Positions 8,459-17,410 are shown, counted from the first letter of the stretch. The stretch: DNA of 64,000 nucleotides from Mesorhizobium sp. B2-7-2 (GCF_006440775.1 NZ_VFTZ01000020.1:45212-109211), one strand, 5' to 3'. The notes: a model not told the origin generated them from the sequence alone. Numbers and translations: made by a program.

Positions 8459-11400
8459 ATGCGCTGACCGTCATCCCCTATGCCGAGTTCGGCATAAGCT
8501 CGAATTTCTCCTTCCTGCGCGGCGCTTCGAAACCCGAGGAGCTGGTGGTGACGGCGAAGTTCTACGGTTTTGCCTCGATCGGCCTTGCCGATCGCAACAC
8601 GGTCGCCGGCGTCGTGCGCGCCTGGCAACAGGCCAGGGTGGAAAAGCTCGCCTACCATCCGGGCTGCCGCCTGGTGTTTGGCGACGGCACGCCGGACATC
8701 CTCGCTTATCCCCGTGACCGCCAGGGCTGGGGGCATCTCTGCCGCATGCTCACGCAAGCCAATCTGCGCGACGAGAACGAGAAGGGCGCGACGCTGCTCC
8801 AGTTGAGCGACCTGCTCGAATGGGGCGATCGGATGTCGCTGGCGATCCTGCCCGATCTGTCGGCAGGCGCGGAAGACAGCTTGGCATTCATTAGCCGGTT
8901 TAAGGATCGCTTCGGCGCGGCGCTCCGGCTGGCCGTGGCGCCGGATTATGCCGGCAACGACCGTTTCCGCATCGAGCAGGCTTCCGCCGTAGCCGAGCAT
9001 GCCCGCGTCCCGCTGATGGCGACCAACGACGTGCTCTACCATGCCGCCGATCGCCGCCCGCTGCAGGACGTGCTGACCGCGATCCGTCTCAACACCCCGG
9101 TTTCCGAGGTCGGGCTGGAGCTGACCGCCAATGCCGAGCGCCACCTGAAGCCGCCGCTGGAAATGGCGCGGCTCTTCCGCCGTCACCCGCAGGCGCTGGC
9201 CGAGACGCTGCGCTTCGCCGACGAGCTCGCCTTCTCGCTCAGCGACCTCGAATACAATTATCCGGACGAGCCGACCGAATCCGGGCTTGGACCGCAGGCC
9301 GAGCTCGAACGGTTGGCGCGGGAAGGCGCCACCGTTCGCTATCCGGCCGGCGTTCCCGAGGATGTGCTGAAACGCATCGACAGCGAGCTCGTTTTGATCG
9401 AGCGCCTGAACTATGCCCGCTACTTCCTCACCGTCCATGACATCGTTAAATTCGCCCGCAGCCAGGGCATCCTTTGCCAGGGCCGCGGTTCGGCCGCCAA
9501 TTCGATCATCTGCTTCTGCATCGGCATCACCGAGGTCGGACCCGAGCGCATCGACACCTTGTTCGAACGTTTCATCTCGGAGGAGCGCAACGAGCCGCCC
9601 GACATCGACGTCGACTTCGAGCATGAACGGCGCGAAGAGGTCATTCAGTACATCTATACGAAATACAGCGCCAAGCGCACCGCTTTGGCCGCCGCCGTCA
9701 TCAGCTATCGCGGCCGCTCGGCCCTGCGCGAGGTGGCCAAGGCCATGGGCCTGTCGGAGGATGTCCGCAGCGCGCTGTCCAGCACCATCTGGGGCTGGTC
9801 GACCTCCGAGCTCGGCGAAAGGGAAGCCAATGCCGGCGGCCTTGACCGCACCGACCCACTGTCGCGTCAGGTGCTGGAACGCGCCAACGAGATCATGGGC
9901 TTTCCCCGCCATCTTTCCCAGCATGTCGGCGGCTTCGTCATCACCCGCGACCGGCTCGACGAGGTCGTGCCCATCGTCAAGACGGCGATGGAGGAGCGCA
10001 AGATGGTCGAGTGGGACAAGGACGATCTCGACGCGGTGAAGATCCTCAAGGTGGACGTGCTGGCGCTCGGCATGCTGACCTGCCTGAAGCGCGCCTTCAC
10101 CTTGCTCACCGATCATTATCCGCGGGCGCGGGATCCGTTTGGGCAGCCTTATGTGCTCGCGACCCTTCCCGAAGAGGACAGGCGCGTTTACGCCATGATC
10201 CAAAGAGCCGATACGCTCGGCGTCTTCCAGATCGAGTCGCGTGCGCAGATGTCGATGCTGCCGCGCCTCAAGCCGGCAAATTTCTATGACCTCGTCATCG
10301 AGGTGGCGATCGTGCGCCCCGGGCCGATCCAGGGCGACATGGTGCATCCCTATCTGCGCCGGCGGCAGGGCAAGGAGAAGGCCGAATACCCCAAGCCTGA
10401 GTTGGAGGAGATTCTCGGCAAGACCCTTGGAGTGCCTTTGTTCCAGGAGCAGGCGATGAAGATCGCCATCGTCGCCGGCGGCTTCAAGCCGGGTGAGGCA
10501 GACGAGTTGCGCCGTGCCATGGCGACCTTCAAACGCACCGGCACGATTGGCAACTATGAAACGCGAATGGTCGAAGGGATGGTCAAGAAGGGCTATCCCA
10601 GGGAGTTCGCCGAGCGCTGCTTCAAGCAGATCGAAGGCTTTGGCGAATATGGTTTTCCTGAAAGCCACGCCGCCTCCTTCGCGCTTCTTGTCTACGCCTC
10701 CTGCTGGTTCAAGACCTTTTATCCGGACGTGTTCTGCGCCGCGATCCTGAATTCCCAGCCGATGGGTTTTTACCAGCCGGCCCAGCTCGTGCGCGATGCG
10801 CGCGACCATGGCGTCGAGATACGCGAGGTCGACATCAACCATTCCGTTTGGGACTGCACGCTGGAGGAAACCGCCTTGGATCCGTCCCGCATCCTCGAGC
10901 GCCACGCCTCGATGCGCGGCGTCATCGAGACGGCTCACGCCGTCCGTCTCGGCTTCCGCCAGGTCAAGGGCCTGTCCGAAGAGCGCATGGATATAGTCGT
11001 TGCCCGTCGCGGCGACGGCTATCGTTCAGTCAGGGATGTCTGGCTGCGCTCGGGTCTCGATGTCGGCGAGATCGAAAGATTGGCTGAAGCCGACGCCTTC
11101 CGCTCGATCGGCCTCGACCGCCGTGCCGCGCTCTGGGAAGTCCGCGCCCTTGACGGCAAGAGCGCCGCCGAAAAACTGCCGCTGTTCGATCAGCCGTCGC
11201 TTCGCCTGCGCGAGCTGGAGCCGGAAACGAAACTGCCGAAAATGCCGCTCGGCGAGCATGTCGTGCACGACTACCGCTCGCTTGGCCTGTCGCTGAAGGA
11301 GCATCCCGTCGCCTTCTTGCGCGAGCGGCTGGATCGCGCCGGCGTCACCCCCAACGCCCGCCTGCCGTCTGTGCGCGACGGCCGCCACGTTTCCGTCGCC

Positions 11401-11787
11401 GGGCTGGTGCTGGTGCGCCAGCGTCCAGGCAAGGGCAATGCCATTTTCCTCACGCTGGAAGACGAAAAGTCGATCGCCAACGTCATCATCTGGCCACGCG
11501 TCTTCGACCGCTTCCGCCCGGTGGTCATGGGCGCGCGCTTCATCCGCGTCACCGGTAAGCTGCAGCATGAATCGGACGTCATCCACATCGTCGCCGACCG
11601 GATCGAAGATTTGACGTCCTGGCTGAGCGTGCTGCTGGAGTCCGCCAATCGGCCGGTCATCGAGCATAATCCCGCCGAACGGCCGGTTGGAGCCGCCGCA
11701 AGCCACGGCCAGCCGGTCCGCCAGGAGATCGAGGCCCTGTCGGGTGCCGCGCAACAGGTCATGCCGAAAGGGCGGAATTTCCAGTAG
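8455..11787 (+). CDS. dnaE2: Error-prone DNA polymerase DnaE2 (ImuC)
   Basis: A C-family polymerase of 1110 residues, the usual DnaE2 length. An N-terminal PHP domain (AEFGISSNFSFLRGASKPEEL) is followed by the polymerase palm with catalytic aspartates in PDIDVDFEHERREEV (about residue 382). Then come YFLTVHDIV, FGEYGFPESHAASFALL, a helix-hairpin-helix region, and a C-terminal OB fold (VSVAGLVLVRQRPGKGNAIF). As the last gene of the LexA-controlled operon it performs mutagenic translesion synthesis after DNA damage. The ATGA overlap with imuB fixes the start. Confidence 0.97.
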   Translation: MNALTVIPYAEFGISSNFSFLRGASKPEELVVTAKFYGFASIGLADRNTVAGVVRAWQQARVEKLAYHPGCRLVFGDGTPDILAYPRDRQGWGHLCRMLTQANLRDENEKGATLLQLSDLLEWGDRMSLAILPDLSAGAEDSLAFISRFKDRFGAALRLAVAPDYAGNDRFRIEQASAVAEHARVPLMATNDVLYHAADRRPLQDVLTAIRLNTPVSEVGLELTANAERHLKPPLEMARLFRRHPQALAETLRFADELAFSLSDLEYNYPDEPTESGLGPQAELERLAREGATVRYPAGVPEDVLKRIDSELVLIERLNYARYFLTVHDIVKFARSQGILCQGRGSAANSIICFCIGITEVGPERIDTLFERFISEERNEPPDIDVDFEHERREEVIQYIYTKYSAKRTALAAAVISYRGRSALREVAKAMGLSEDVRSALSSTIWGWSTSELGEREANAGGLDRTDPLSRQVLERANEIMGFPRHLSQHVGGFVITRDRLDEVVPIVKTAMEERKMVEWDKDDLDAVKILKVDVLALGMLTCLKRAFTLLTDHYPRARDPFGQPYVLATLPEEDRRVYAMIQRADTLGVFQIESRAQMSMLPRLKPANFYDLVIEVAIVRPGPIQGDMVHPYLRRRQGKEKAEYPKPELEEILGKTLGVPLFQEQAMKIAIVAGGFKPGEADELRRAMATFKRTGTIGNYETRMVEGMVKKGYPREFAERCFKQIEGFGEYGFPESHAASFALLVYASCWFKTFYPDVFCAAILNSQPMGFYQPAQLVRDARDHGVEIREVDINHSVWDCTLEETALDPSRILERHASMRGVIETAHAVRLGFRQVKGLSEERMDIVVARRGDGYRSVRDVWLRSGLDVGEIERLAEADAFRSIGLDRRAALWEVRALDGKSAAEKLPLFDQPSLRLRELEPETKLPKMPLGEHVVHDYRSLGLSLKEHPVAFLRERLDRAGVTPNARLPSVRDGRHVSVAGLVLVRQRPGKGNAIFLTLEDEKSIANVIIWPRVFDRFRPVVMGARFIRVTGKLQHESDVIHIVADRIEDLTSWLSVLLESANRPVIEHNPAERPVGAAASHGQPVRQEIEALSGAAQQVMPKGRNFQ

Positions 11788-11835
11788 CAGCGATTTCCAG
11801 CACAACAGGGAACGCAGCAGGGGCGAAAAGCGCCT

Positions 11836-12018
11836 TCGTCATCCACGGGCGGAGCAAGGAGCGAAGCGACGCGCGCAGACCCGAGGATCCATGCCGTGAC
11901 CTCGGAGCGCCACTCCGGTGCAGAATTCTGCTCCGCTGCGCCCTTCGATCAAGATCACGGCATGGATTCCAGGGTCTCCGCGACGGAGCTCCGCTCCTGC
12001 TTCGCCCTGGAATGACGA
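11836..12018. repeat. MITE-like palindromic intergenic element, copy 2
   Basis: The ends tcgtcatccacgggcggagc and gcttcgccctggaatgacga form imperfect terminal inverted repeats, and the internal blocks match the element at 5091-5309. It follows the end of dnaE2 directly and could form a strong transcript-end hairpin. No gene is seen in 11788-12070. Confidence 0.83.
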
Positions 12019-12070
12019 CGTAAGAACGTCCAGCCAATCTCGAAGGCCGCATGACAGCGCAAGCCCTGCT

Positions 12071-12319
12071 TCACGACGGCCCGCCGAGCCGGGGCGGCGG
12101 CGGGGTCAGCATGTCCTCGGCCGAGATCGTGCGCGCCTCGGAGGGCAGCATGATCGGGATGCCATCGCGCACCGGATAGGCGAGCTTCGCCACGCGCGAG
12201 ACCAGCTCGTTGCGCTCGGGGTCCCAGGTCAGCGGTCCCTTGGTCAGCGGGCAGGCGAGCAGCTCCAGCAGCTTCGGGTCGACCGTGGCTTTTCGTCCGT
12301 CCCGTCCGTCCGCCGCCAT
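12071..12319 (-). CDS. Trm112-like (UPF0434) protein
   Basis: An 82-residue protein whose core (VDPKLLELLACPLTKGPL, then LVSRVAKLAYPVRDGIPIMLPSEA) is the Trm112/UPF0434 fold, a small partner or metal-binding domain of methyltransferase systems. Bacterial members are usually about 60-70 residues; the N-terminal MAADGRDGRKAT is an extra tail. ATG 12319 was chosen over the longer frame to 12484 because that extension translates the palindromic repeat upstream. The specific partner in bacteria is not established. Confidence 0.85.
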   Translation of the reverse strand: MAADGRDGRKATVDPKLLELLACPLTKGPLTWDPERNELVSRVAKLAYPVRDGIPIMLPSEARTISAEDMLTPPPPRLGGPS

Positions 12320-12382
12320 CGCACTCTTCCCTTGTCCACTACACGGTCTAAGTGTGTTGAGATTCAGGTCAGGCCGAGTCGA

Positions 12383-12458
12383 GAACGGTGGCTTCCGAGA
12401 ACCGGAGCGGAGCGTACTTAACGTACGTGAGCACCGGAAGCGCAGGAAGCTGCCGTTC
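12383..12458. repeat. Palindromic repeat upstream of the Trm112-like gene
   Basis: The arms gaacggtggcttcc (12383-12396) and ggaagctgccgttc (12445-12458) pair with one mismatch. The loop itself contains a smaller inverted sequence around gtacttaacgtac. The element lies between the LON-domain gene and the Trm112-like gene, both read leftwards. Confidence 0.65.
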
Positions 12459-12489
12459 GCAGGCCGGGCTCGCCTGAATATCAATACAC

Positions 12490-13161
12490 TTATTGTAGAC
12501 TCGAGCCAAACTCATCATCCTCGCGCGCCAGCGTCATCTCGGTGATGGCGATCAGCGTTTCGGCGCGCGTCTTCAGGTCCGGCGCTTCCAGCAGCGCCTG
12601 CTTCTCGGCCGGCCCGTAGGGCGCCATCATCGACAGCGCGTTGACCAGCATGCCGTTTTCGGCGCGGCTGACGCTTTCCCAGTCGGCCTCGAGGTCGTTG
12701 GCTTGCAGATAGGAGCGAAAAGCCTTGAGCAGCGCCGGCCGGTCGACCTCGGCGCCGGCCGGGTCTTCCTCGAGGTCGGCGAGAAACGGCGCGATCTTGC
12801 ACTGCCGGAACGGCGCCTTCGCCGTGAGCTCCTGCACAATGCGAAACCGGCACACGCCCTGCAGCGAGATCAAATAGCGCCCGTCGCCCGTCTCGGCGAG
12901 CGAGATGATGCGCCCGGCGCAGCCGACGCTGCACAGTTCAGGCTCGCCGTCGTCGCGCAATGCGCCGTCGAGGCTGGGCTGGATCATGCCGATCAGCCGC
13001 GAGCCGGCCATCGCCAGGTCGATCATCTGCAGATAGCGCGGCTCGAAAACGTTGAGCGGCATGCGGCCGCCCGGCAGAAGCAGCGCTCCGGCGAGCGGGA
13101 AAACCGGGATTGCCGCCGGCAGATCCTTGGCAAGCCTGTAAAGTGCGTTACCGACGCGCAC
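12490..13161 (-). CDS. LON peptidase N-terminal (substrate-binding) domain protein
   Basis: A 223-residue stand-alone LON substrate-binding domain. It opens with IPVFPLAGALLLPGGRMPLNVFEPRYLQMI and continues with IGMIQP, a GCAGRI segment and YLISLQGVCRFRI, all typical of the PUA-like Lon-N fold. The ATPase and protease domains of Lon are absent, which is normal for this family (YcaP/CRBN-N type). It probably binds substrates or acts as an adaptor. It is upstream of the Trm112-like gene in the same direction. Confidence 0.92.
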   Translation of the reverse strand: MRVGNALYRLAKDLPAAIPVFPLAGALLLPGGRMPLNVFEPRYLQMIDLAMAGSRLIGMIQPSLDGALRDDGEPELCSVGCAGRIISLAETGDGRYLISLQGVCRFRIVQELTAKAPFRQCKIAPFLADLEEDPAGAEVDRPALLKAFRSYLQANDLEADWESVSRAENGMLVNALSMMAPYGPAEKQALLEAPDLKTRAETLIAITEMTLAREDDEFGSSLQ

Positions 13162-13316
13162 CGCAACCCTCCCAAAGCAACGCCGGCAAGCGTATCAAGC
13201 TGCAATCTCCTCTCGCACCGGCAAATTCGTCACGATCCGCATCCGGCCCCGCCCTTATCTGGCGCTGACGTCCCGCTGCGCAAGCCTGCCGGCCGCGACA
13301 GCCGGCAAAAATTCAC

Positions 13317-13387
13317 GGCAATTCCGGGAAAACTATGCAGTTGGCCCGGCGACTTCGCCGCAGCATTCCGTCCAGAATTGCGCAAAC
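13317..13387. repeat. GCAATTCC-family palindromic repeat, copy 3
   Basis: A longer variant with the central block cccggcgacttcgccgcag between ggcaattccgggaaaac and the inverted ccagaattgcgcaaa. The same central block occurs in the copy at 45468-45541. It lies in the 271-bp interval between the LON-domain gene and the thioredoxin gene. Confidence 0.75.
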
Positions 13388-13432
13388 CGAACTTAAAGCG
13401 GTTCGCCGGCCCTGTGAATTGCCGAAACCGTT

Positions 13433-14428
13433 CTACGAGAACAGCAGCGACGAGAGCTTGCGGCGTGCCGCGAGCGTCGCCTCGTCGGTCATTCCCCAGG
13501 CTTCGAACAGCTTCAACAGCTGCGCCCTGGCGCCGTCGTCGTTCCATGTCCGGTCGGCCTTGACGATCGCCAGCAAATTGTCGGCGGCAGCGTCGCGCTC
13601 GCCGCGCGCGTTCTGGATCATCGCCAGATCGAAGCGTGCCTGATGGTCGGCCGGATCGGCGGCGAGCCGGCGTTCGAGCTCGGCCGGATTGCCGAGCGCG
13701 GCCGCTTCCGCGGCAAGCGTCATCTTGGCGCGCAGCGCGGCCAGCGCCGGCGCGTCCTTCTTGTCCTCGGGCGCCCGGGCGAGCACGGCCTCGGCGCCTT
13801 CAACGTCCCCGGCATCGAACAGGATCTCGCCCAGACCCGCGACCGCCTCGATCGTCTCCGGCGCCTGCTCGAGGACCGCGTCATAGATGTCGGCCGCGGT
13901 CTGGACGTCGCCGGCCGTACGCGCCTCGGCCGCCGCGGCAAGAGCGTCGGCGATCTGCGGCGCGCCGCCGCCCTTGCCGCCGACCTTCTCGATGAATTGG
14001 GCGACCTGGCTTTCCGGAACCGCGCCCATGAACCCGTCGATGGGCTGGCCGTCCTTGAAGGCGATGACCGCGGGAATCGACTGGATGCCGAGCTGGCCGG
14101 CGATCGAGGGGTGATCGTCGATGTTCATCTTGACCAGCTTGACCTTGCCGCCGGCGTTCTTCACCGCCTTTTCGAGCTGCGGCGTCAGCTGCTTGCAAGG
14201 CCCGCACCATGGCGCCCAGAAGTCGACCAGCACCGGCTGGCGGCGCGATTCCTGGATGACGTCGGCTGCGAAAGTCGCGGTTGTGGTGTCTTTGATCAGG
14301 TCGGCCGCCGCCGGCGCGTCGCCGAGCGAAACTTTGGCGCGGTCGCCGCCACCGCCATATTGCACCGTCTGGGCATACTGGCCGCCATTGCCACCAAACG
14401 CGCCGCTATACGGATTTTCGTCACTCAT
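13433..14428 (-). CDS. Thioredoxin-domain co-chaperone (YbbN/CnoX-like)
   Basis: A 331-residue protein. A flexible Gly-rich N-terminus is followed by a thioredoxin domain with the complete active site WCGPC (Cys75, Cys78) and the cis-proline segment GIQSIPAVIAFKDG. A C-terminal TPR-like helical repeat region (about residues 165-330) has Ala-rich helices such as ADIYDAVLEQAPETIEAVAGL. This is the YbbN/CnoX layout, a chaperedoxin that protects proteins from oxidation and hands them to chaperones. Unlike E. coli YbbN, both active-site cysteines are present, so it may be redox-active. Confidence 0.93.
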   Translation of the reverse strand: MSDENPYSGAFGGNGGQYAQTVQYGGGGDRAKVSLGDAPAAADLIKDTTTATFAADVIQESRRQPVLVDFWAPWCGPCKQLTPQLEKAVKNAGGKVKLVKMNIDDHPSIAGQLGIQSIPAVIAFKDGQPIDGFMGAVPESQVAQFIEKVGGKGGGAPQIADALAAAAEARTAGDVQTAADIYDAVLEQAPETIEAVAGLGEILFDAGDVEGAEAVLARAPEDKKDAPALAALRAKMTLAAEAAALGNPAELERRLAADPADHQARFDLAMIQNARGERDAAADNLLAIVKADRTWNDDGARAQLLKLFEAWGMTDEATLAARRKLSSLLFS

Positions 14429-14566
14429 CTTGTCGCCCTTTCGGTCACGCTCTCAGGCGTCGGCGCCCGGCGCGTCATTGTCGGATTTCGGAAACCGCCT
14501 TCCATGTGGCGATCAGCCCCCGAGTTTCAAGGCAATAAGGCTTTCAAGGCAGGGGCACTTTCAAGG

Positions 14567-15061
14567 TCATGAGACTTTCAGAATAACAGGATCATGGCCG
14601 GTTGCCTCGACGAATCTGATCAGGTCGGCGGCGGTGATCGAGGTCGTCGCCTCATTGGTCAGCGGATGGCCGTTGATGACGTCGTGGCTCATCAAGGCCT
14701 CGTCGAGCACGATCTTGACCTTGCCTTCCGTGTCGTTGACCAGGCCGAAAACGGTGACCGCTCCGGGGATGACGCCGAGCAGCTCCATCAGCATTTCCGG
14801 CCTGCCGAACGACACCCGGCCGGCGGCGCCGATCAGGTGGTGGATCTGCTTCAGGTCGACCACGGCGTCCTCGCCGACGGTGACGAGGAAATAATTGTCC
14901 TTCTTGTCCTTGAGGAACAGGTTCTTGGTGTGGCCGCCGGGAATCTCGCCGCGCAGGCCTTGCGAATCGGCGACCGTGAACAGTGGCGGGTGCCTGACCG
15001 TCGAGACGGAAATGCCGAGATCGGCAAGAAATTCGTTGAGCTCGGCTTCGGTCTTCGGCAT
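14567..15061 (-). CDS. ProX-like prolyl-tRNA editing deacylase
   Basis: A 164-residue YbaK/ProX-fold protein. Visible conserved parts are MPKTEAELNEFLADLGI, PPLFTVADSQGLRGEIPGGHTKNLFLKDKK (catalytic-lysine region), VSFGRPEMLMELLGVIPGAVTVFGL, and INGHPLTNEATTSI. Family members hydrolyse mischarged Ala-tRNA(Pro) in trans. ATG 15061 was chosen because the family normally begins MPKT and GAGG lies just upstream; an in-frame ATG at 15091 would add ten residues. It is a single gene next to the tRNA-Gly used as an island target. Confidence 0.9.
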   Translation of the reverse strand: MPKTEAELNEFLADLGISVSTVRHPPLFTVADSQGLRGEIPGGHTKNLFLKDKKDNYFLVTVGEDAVVDLKQIHHLIGAAGRVSFGRPEMLMELLGVIPGAVTVFGLVNDTEGKVKIVLDEALMSHDVINGHPLTNEATTSITAADLIRFVEATGHDPVILKVS

Positions 15062-15323
15062 CGGTCCTCGCGCGGTCAAAAAATGGGTCATGCCGTTTAC
15101 GGCCAACCGTGCCGTCGGGGCAAGGCCGCCGACGCATTCCGGCCAAAGCGGGCGGCGGCGGCGCGTGCGGATTTGCGACCGGTCCGGCTTGGCGCCGCTT
15201 CGATGCTTTTGAAGTGAATGTCGCCGCGGGAAGAATTCGCGCCAAAAAAGACCGTCATTTCCCTGTTGCAATCGCCGCGCTCTTCGGCCATATAGGCGCG
15301 GCTTGCGGCCCAAGGCCGCGCGA

Positions 15324-15398
15324 GCGGGTGTAGCTCAGGGGTAGAGCACAACCTTGCCAAGGTTGGGGTCGAGCGTTCGAATCGCTTCACCCGCTCCA
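15324..15398 (+). tRNA. tRNA-Gly (anticodon GCC)
   Basis: A complete cloverleaf can be folded. The acceptor arms are gcgggtg/cacccgc, the D-arm is tagctcaggggtagagc, and the anticodon stem-loop caacc-ttgccaa-ggttg has anticodon GCC. The T-arm is gagcg-ttcgaat-cgctt, and CCA is encoded. The 3' 49 nt belong to the 56-bp direct repeat repeated at 43325, so the island integrated into this gene and restored it. Confidence 0.97.
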
Positions 15399-15405
15399 GT
15401 TTCCT
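15350..15405 (+). other. attL: left 56-bp direct repeat in the tRNA-Gly 3' end
   Basis: It is identical to 43325-43380 over 56 bp. It runs from the second base pair of the anticodon stem (aaccttgccaaggttg) to seven bases past the encoded CCA. The flanking bases differ on both sides, so the repeat limits are clear. This is the classic footprint of tyrosine-integrase integration at a tRNA gene. Confidence 0.95.
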
Positions 15406-15429
15406 CTAGGAAATTAAGCACTTAGATAA

Positions 15430-15460
15430 GGGCCACCAAGCGGTGGCCCTTTCTGTTTTC
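15430..15460 (+). terminator. Intrinsic terminator after tRNA-Gly (island-borne)
   Basis: A hairpin with arms gggccacc/ggtggccc is followed by tttctgtttt, 32 nt past the tRNA end. It lies inside the island, so it replaces the terminator left behind at the right junction (43401-43430). Confidence 0.85.
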
Positions 15461-15463
15461 GGT

Positions 15464-15486
15464 CTGGTCAACACCTGGTCAACACC
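15464..15486. repeat. Two direct repeats tggtcaacacc near attL (candidate Int arm sites)
   Basis: Two abutting copies of the 11-mer tggtcaacacc. Three abutting copies of the same 11-mer lie at 43180-43212 near attR. Short direct repeats placed inside both ends of an integrating element are typical arm-type binding sites of tyrosine integrases with an N-terminal arm-binding domain. Confidence 0.75.
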
Positions 15487-15590
15487 ACCGATGAGGTTTT
15501 CTCTGGGCTGTCTCCGTGACGAGGCGCGAAATCTCCGCCGCCATGACAGTCCGATCCGGGTTTACTGACAATTTTCTAGCCGAGGGCCTA

Positions 15591-15645
15591 TCGGGCGAGC
15601 CGATCGCGAGCGCGCACTACCGAGCGCTGTAGCGAGCGGTCGGCG
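15591..15645. repeat. GC-rich palindromic segment, related to 17411-17467
   Basis: The arms ccgatcgcgagcgc and gcgctgtagcgagcggtcgg form an imperfect inverted repeat. The segment aligns with the one at 17411-17467 (shared gcgagc and gtagcgagcg blocks). It lies just beyond the 3' end of the MucR-like gene and may end its transcript. Confidence 0.55.
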
Positions 15646-15686
15646 GGTTCCTCGACCCCCGTCGCCATATTGGCGCGTCGCAGCGT

Positions 15687-16151
15687 TTACGATTTAGTCC
15701 GGGGGATGTTGGGCTTACGGGCGTTCTTTGCCATCGCTTTTGCCGGCACCTTCCGGCCGAGCCCACTCGATTTCGCCAAAGCCGACCGTTGAGCTGCATA
15801 GTTCGGCGCCACCATTGGGTAGTCCGACTTCAACCCCCACTTCTCGCGATATTCATCGGGCGTAAGGCCATAGTGGACGCCAAGGTGACGCTTTAGCGAT
15901 TTGAACTTCTTCCCGTCTTCAAGGCAAACAATGTAATCCGGGAACACCGACCTCTTCGGATTAACCGCGGGGGTCTGGATCGGCTTCTCGAGTTCGACAG
16001 GCTGCCCGATTCTCGCGAGAGACGAGTTCACGCTTTCGATGAGATCAGGGAGAGACGCGACAGGTACGGGGTTGTTGCCGACGTAGGCGGACACAATGTC
16101 CGCAGTGAGCTCGATCAGTTGGCTCCGGTGATTATCGATTTCTTCCGACAC
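15687..16151 (-). CDS. MucR/Ros-family transcriptional regulator
   Basis: A 154-residue MucR/Ros protein. The Ros zinc-finger-like core is YIVCLEDGKKFKSLKRHLGVHYGL followed by TPDEYREKWGL. The second zinc cysteine of Ros (CxxC) is replaced by Asp: Cys76-x-x-Asp79, then His89 and His93. Mesorhizobium Ros/MucR homologues with incomplete zinc ligands are known and can fold without metal. A GTG start is used, with AGGAG about 8 nt upstream. The C-terminus is a basic Lys/Arg-rich tail. Encoded on an island, it could act as a silencer-like regulator of island or host genes. Confidence 0.9.
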   Translation of the reverse strand: MSEEIDNHRSQLIELTADIVSAYVGNNPVPVASLPDLIESVNSSLARIGQPVELEKPIQTPAVNPKRSVFPDYIVCLEDGKKFKSLKRHLGVHYGLTPDEYREKWGLKSDYPMVAPNYAAQRSALAKSSGLGRKVPAKAMAKNARKPNIPRTKS

Positions 16152-16492
16152 GCGATATCTCCTGTCTGCGGCAAACCGAACCTCTTAGCCGGTTTTCCGA
16201 AAAACTCCAGTCATCGACCGAGCTTCCAACCGCACAAAGAGCAGAGAGGCACAGCCTTCTCGTTCTAGTTTACGAACCTAGGGTCAGGAGTTAATTTTCA
16301 TCGGACGCCCCCTCCATCAGATTGGCGAGGGCCAAATCTAACCACAGTTGCCGTCCGAACAAGGCATGGGCCGAACGGAACCGCGAAGGCTTTTGCGTTT
16401 TGCTCTAGACGCGAAAATCGTGGCCGTCTGCCGGCGAGCGTCTGACACAAACCCGATTGTCGTCGCCACGGTCACCGATCGGCGCGCCAAGT
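16152..16492. other. Intergenic region without recognisable gene
   Basis: About 340 bp between the MucR-like gene and the next leftward gene. A weak inverted repeat (agattggc...gccaaatct, near 16319-16340) is the only structure noticed. No protein-like ORF is present in either direction. Confidence 0.5.
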
Positions 16493-17050
16493 TTAGATCG
16501 GTCGAGTAGTCCGTTCACTGCGTGCAGCAGCCTCGTCCGCCTCTAAGCACGCGATAAGCCTGGCCGCACCCTCCCAATGCACTGCCACATCTACGCGGGT
16601 CGTAGAGCGTCTTGGTCGGTACGCCGGCATATCTCCTGCAATGGCTTTCAAGTCGCGAAGAGCGGAGGCGATGTGTGGCCAAGGGAAATCTGTCGGATCG
16701 CCGATATCCCGGTCTGCTCCGACGATCATATCCAATTTAGCCACAATGCCAGCCAGCGAGAGGGCTTCAACCTCTGGAAGCATATCCTGAAGTTTGAGCA
16801 TCTGGGTCATGGCTAGGACTTCTGCCTCCCGAGCGACAGCGAATCGGCGGATCTCCTCGGACGGCATCATGCGCGCGCACCCCACCACCGGGTCTCCCTC
16901 AGTCAATACCTGAATTGCGGTATTGCTGACAATTCTCGTCTCCAACCGCTGTTGTACCCGGCACAATACCGAAGACGCATGGCGGGCACGATGCCACTTG
17001 GCCCATAGGCCGACTGCGGGGTCGTGTCTTTGCGTTTTTGATGAGGCCAT
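16493..17050 (-). CDS. Hypothetical protein, island-associated
   Basis: A 185-residue protein I do not recognise. The N-terminus is basic and helical (DPAVGLWAKWHRARHASSVLCRVQQRLE). The middle contains PSEEIRRFAVAREAEVLAMTQMLKLQ, and there are two Cys. It has no transmembrane segment or signal peptide. ATG 17050 is chosen over GTG 17053 because GGAGG sits 8 nt upstream. It is divergent from the small XRE regulator at 17154, with a roughly 100-bp AT-rich gap between them that probably holds both promoters. Confidence 0.7.
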   Translation of the reverse strand: MASSKTQRHDPAVGLWAKWHRARHASSVLCRVQQRLETRIVSNTAIQVLTEGDPVVGCARMMPSEEIRRFAVAREAEVLAMTQMLKLQDMLPEVEALSLAGIVAKLDMIVGADRDIGDPTDFPWPHIASALRDLKAIAGDMPAYRPRRSTTRVDVAVHWEGAARLIACLEADEAAARSERTTRPI

Positions 17051-17153
17051 CACTCAATCCTCCAATTCGACGCGGCCAAGTCGTATCTGAATTTAAGATA
17101 ACTGGAAATCAGATATAATTGAAGCCCTCATCTGAACCGGATGAGGCAAACCT

Positions 17154-17396
17154 GTGGTCAAAACGCTCGGTACTCCGCGCCACCAGTCGTTGATCGCAAT
17201 GCTGGTTGAAAAGCGTGAGGCTAGCGGACTGACTCAGACCCAGCTCGCAACGAGGCTAGGCGAATATCAGTCGTTTGTAGCTCGGCTCGAAAGCGGCCAA
17301 CGTCGCGTCGACGTAATCGAGTTTATCGATCTGGCTAACATCCTGGGGTTCGATCCTGCTGCAGCTATCAAGAGATTGTCAGCGGAGCCAAACTAA
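17154..17396 (+). CDS. Small XRE-family helix-turn-helix regulator
   Basis: An 80-residue single-domain HTH_3/Cro-CI protein: LIAMLVEKREASGLTQTQLATRLGEYQSFVARLESGQRRVDVIEFIDLANILGFDP. The recognition helix follows the QTQLA turn. GTG start. It is divergent from the hypothetical gene at 16493-17050 and may control it and itself. Small stand-alone XRE proteins of this sort commonly regulate island genes or act as antitoxins; no toxin partner is evident. Confidence 0.88.
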   Translation: MVKTLGTPRHQSLIAMLVEKREASGLTQTQLATRLGEYQSFVARLESGQRRVDVIEFIDLANILGFDPAAAIKRLSAEPN

Positions 17397-17410
17397 TCGG
17401 TAGTGATGCT

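Noticed and set aside
8398..10938. 846-codon open frame on the minus strand opposite dnaE2
   Set aside because: It is the antisense shadow of a GC-rich polymerase gene; composition is Asp/Gly/His/Arg-rich with no motif, while dnaE2 on the plus strand is unmistakable.
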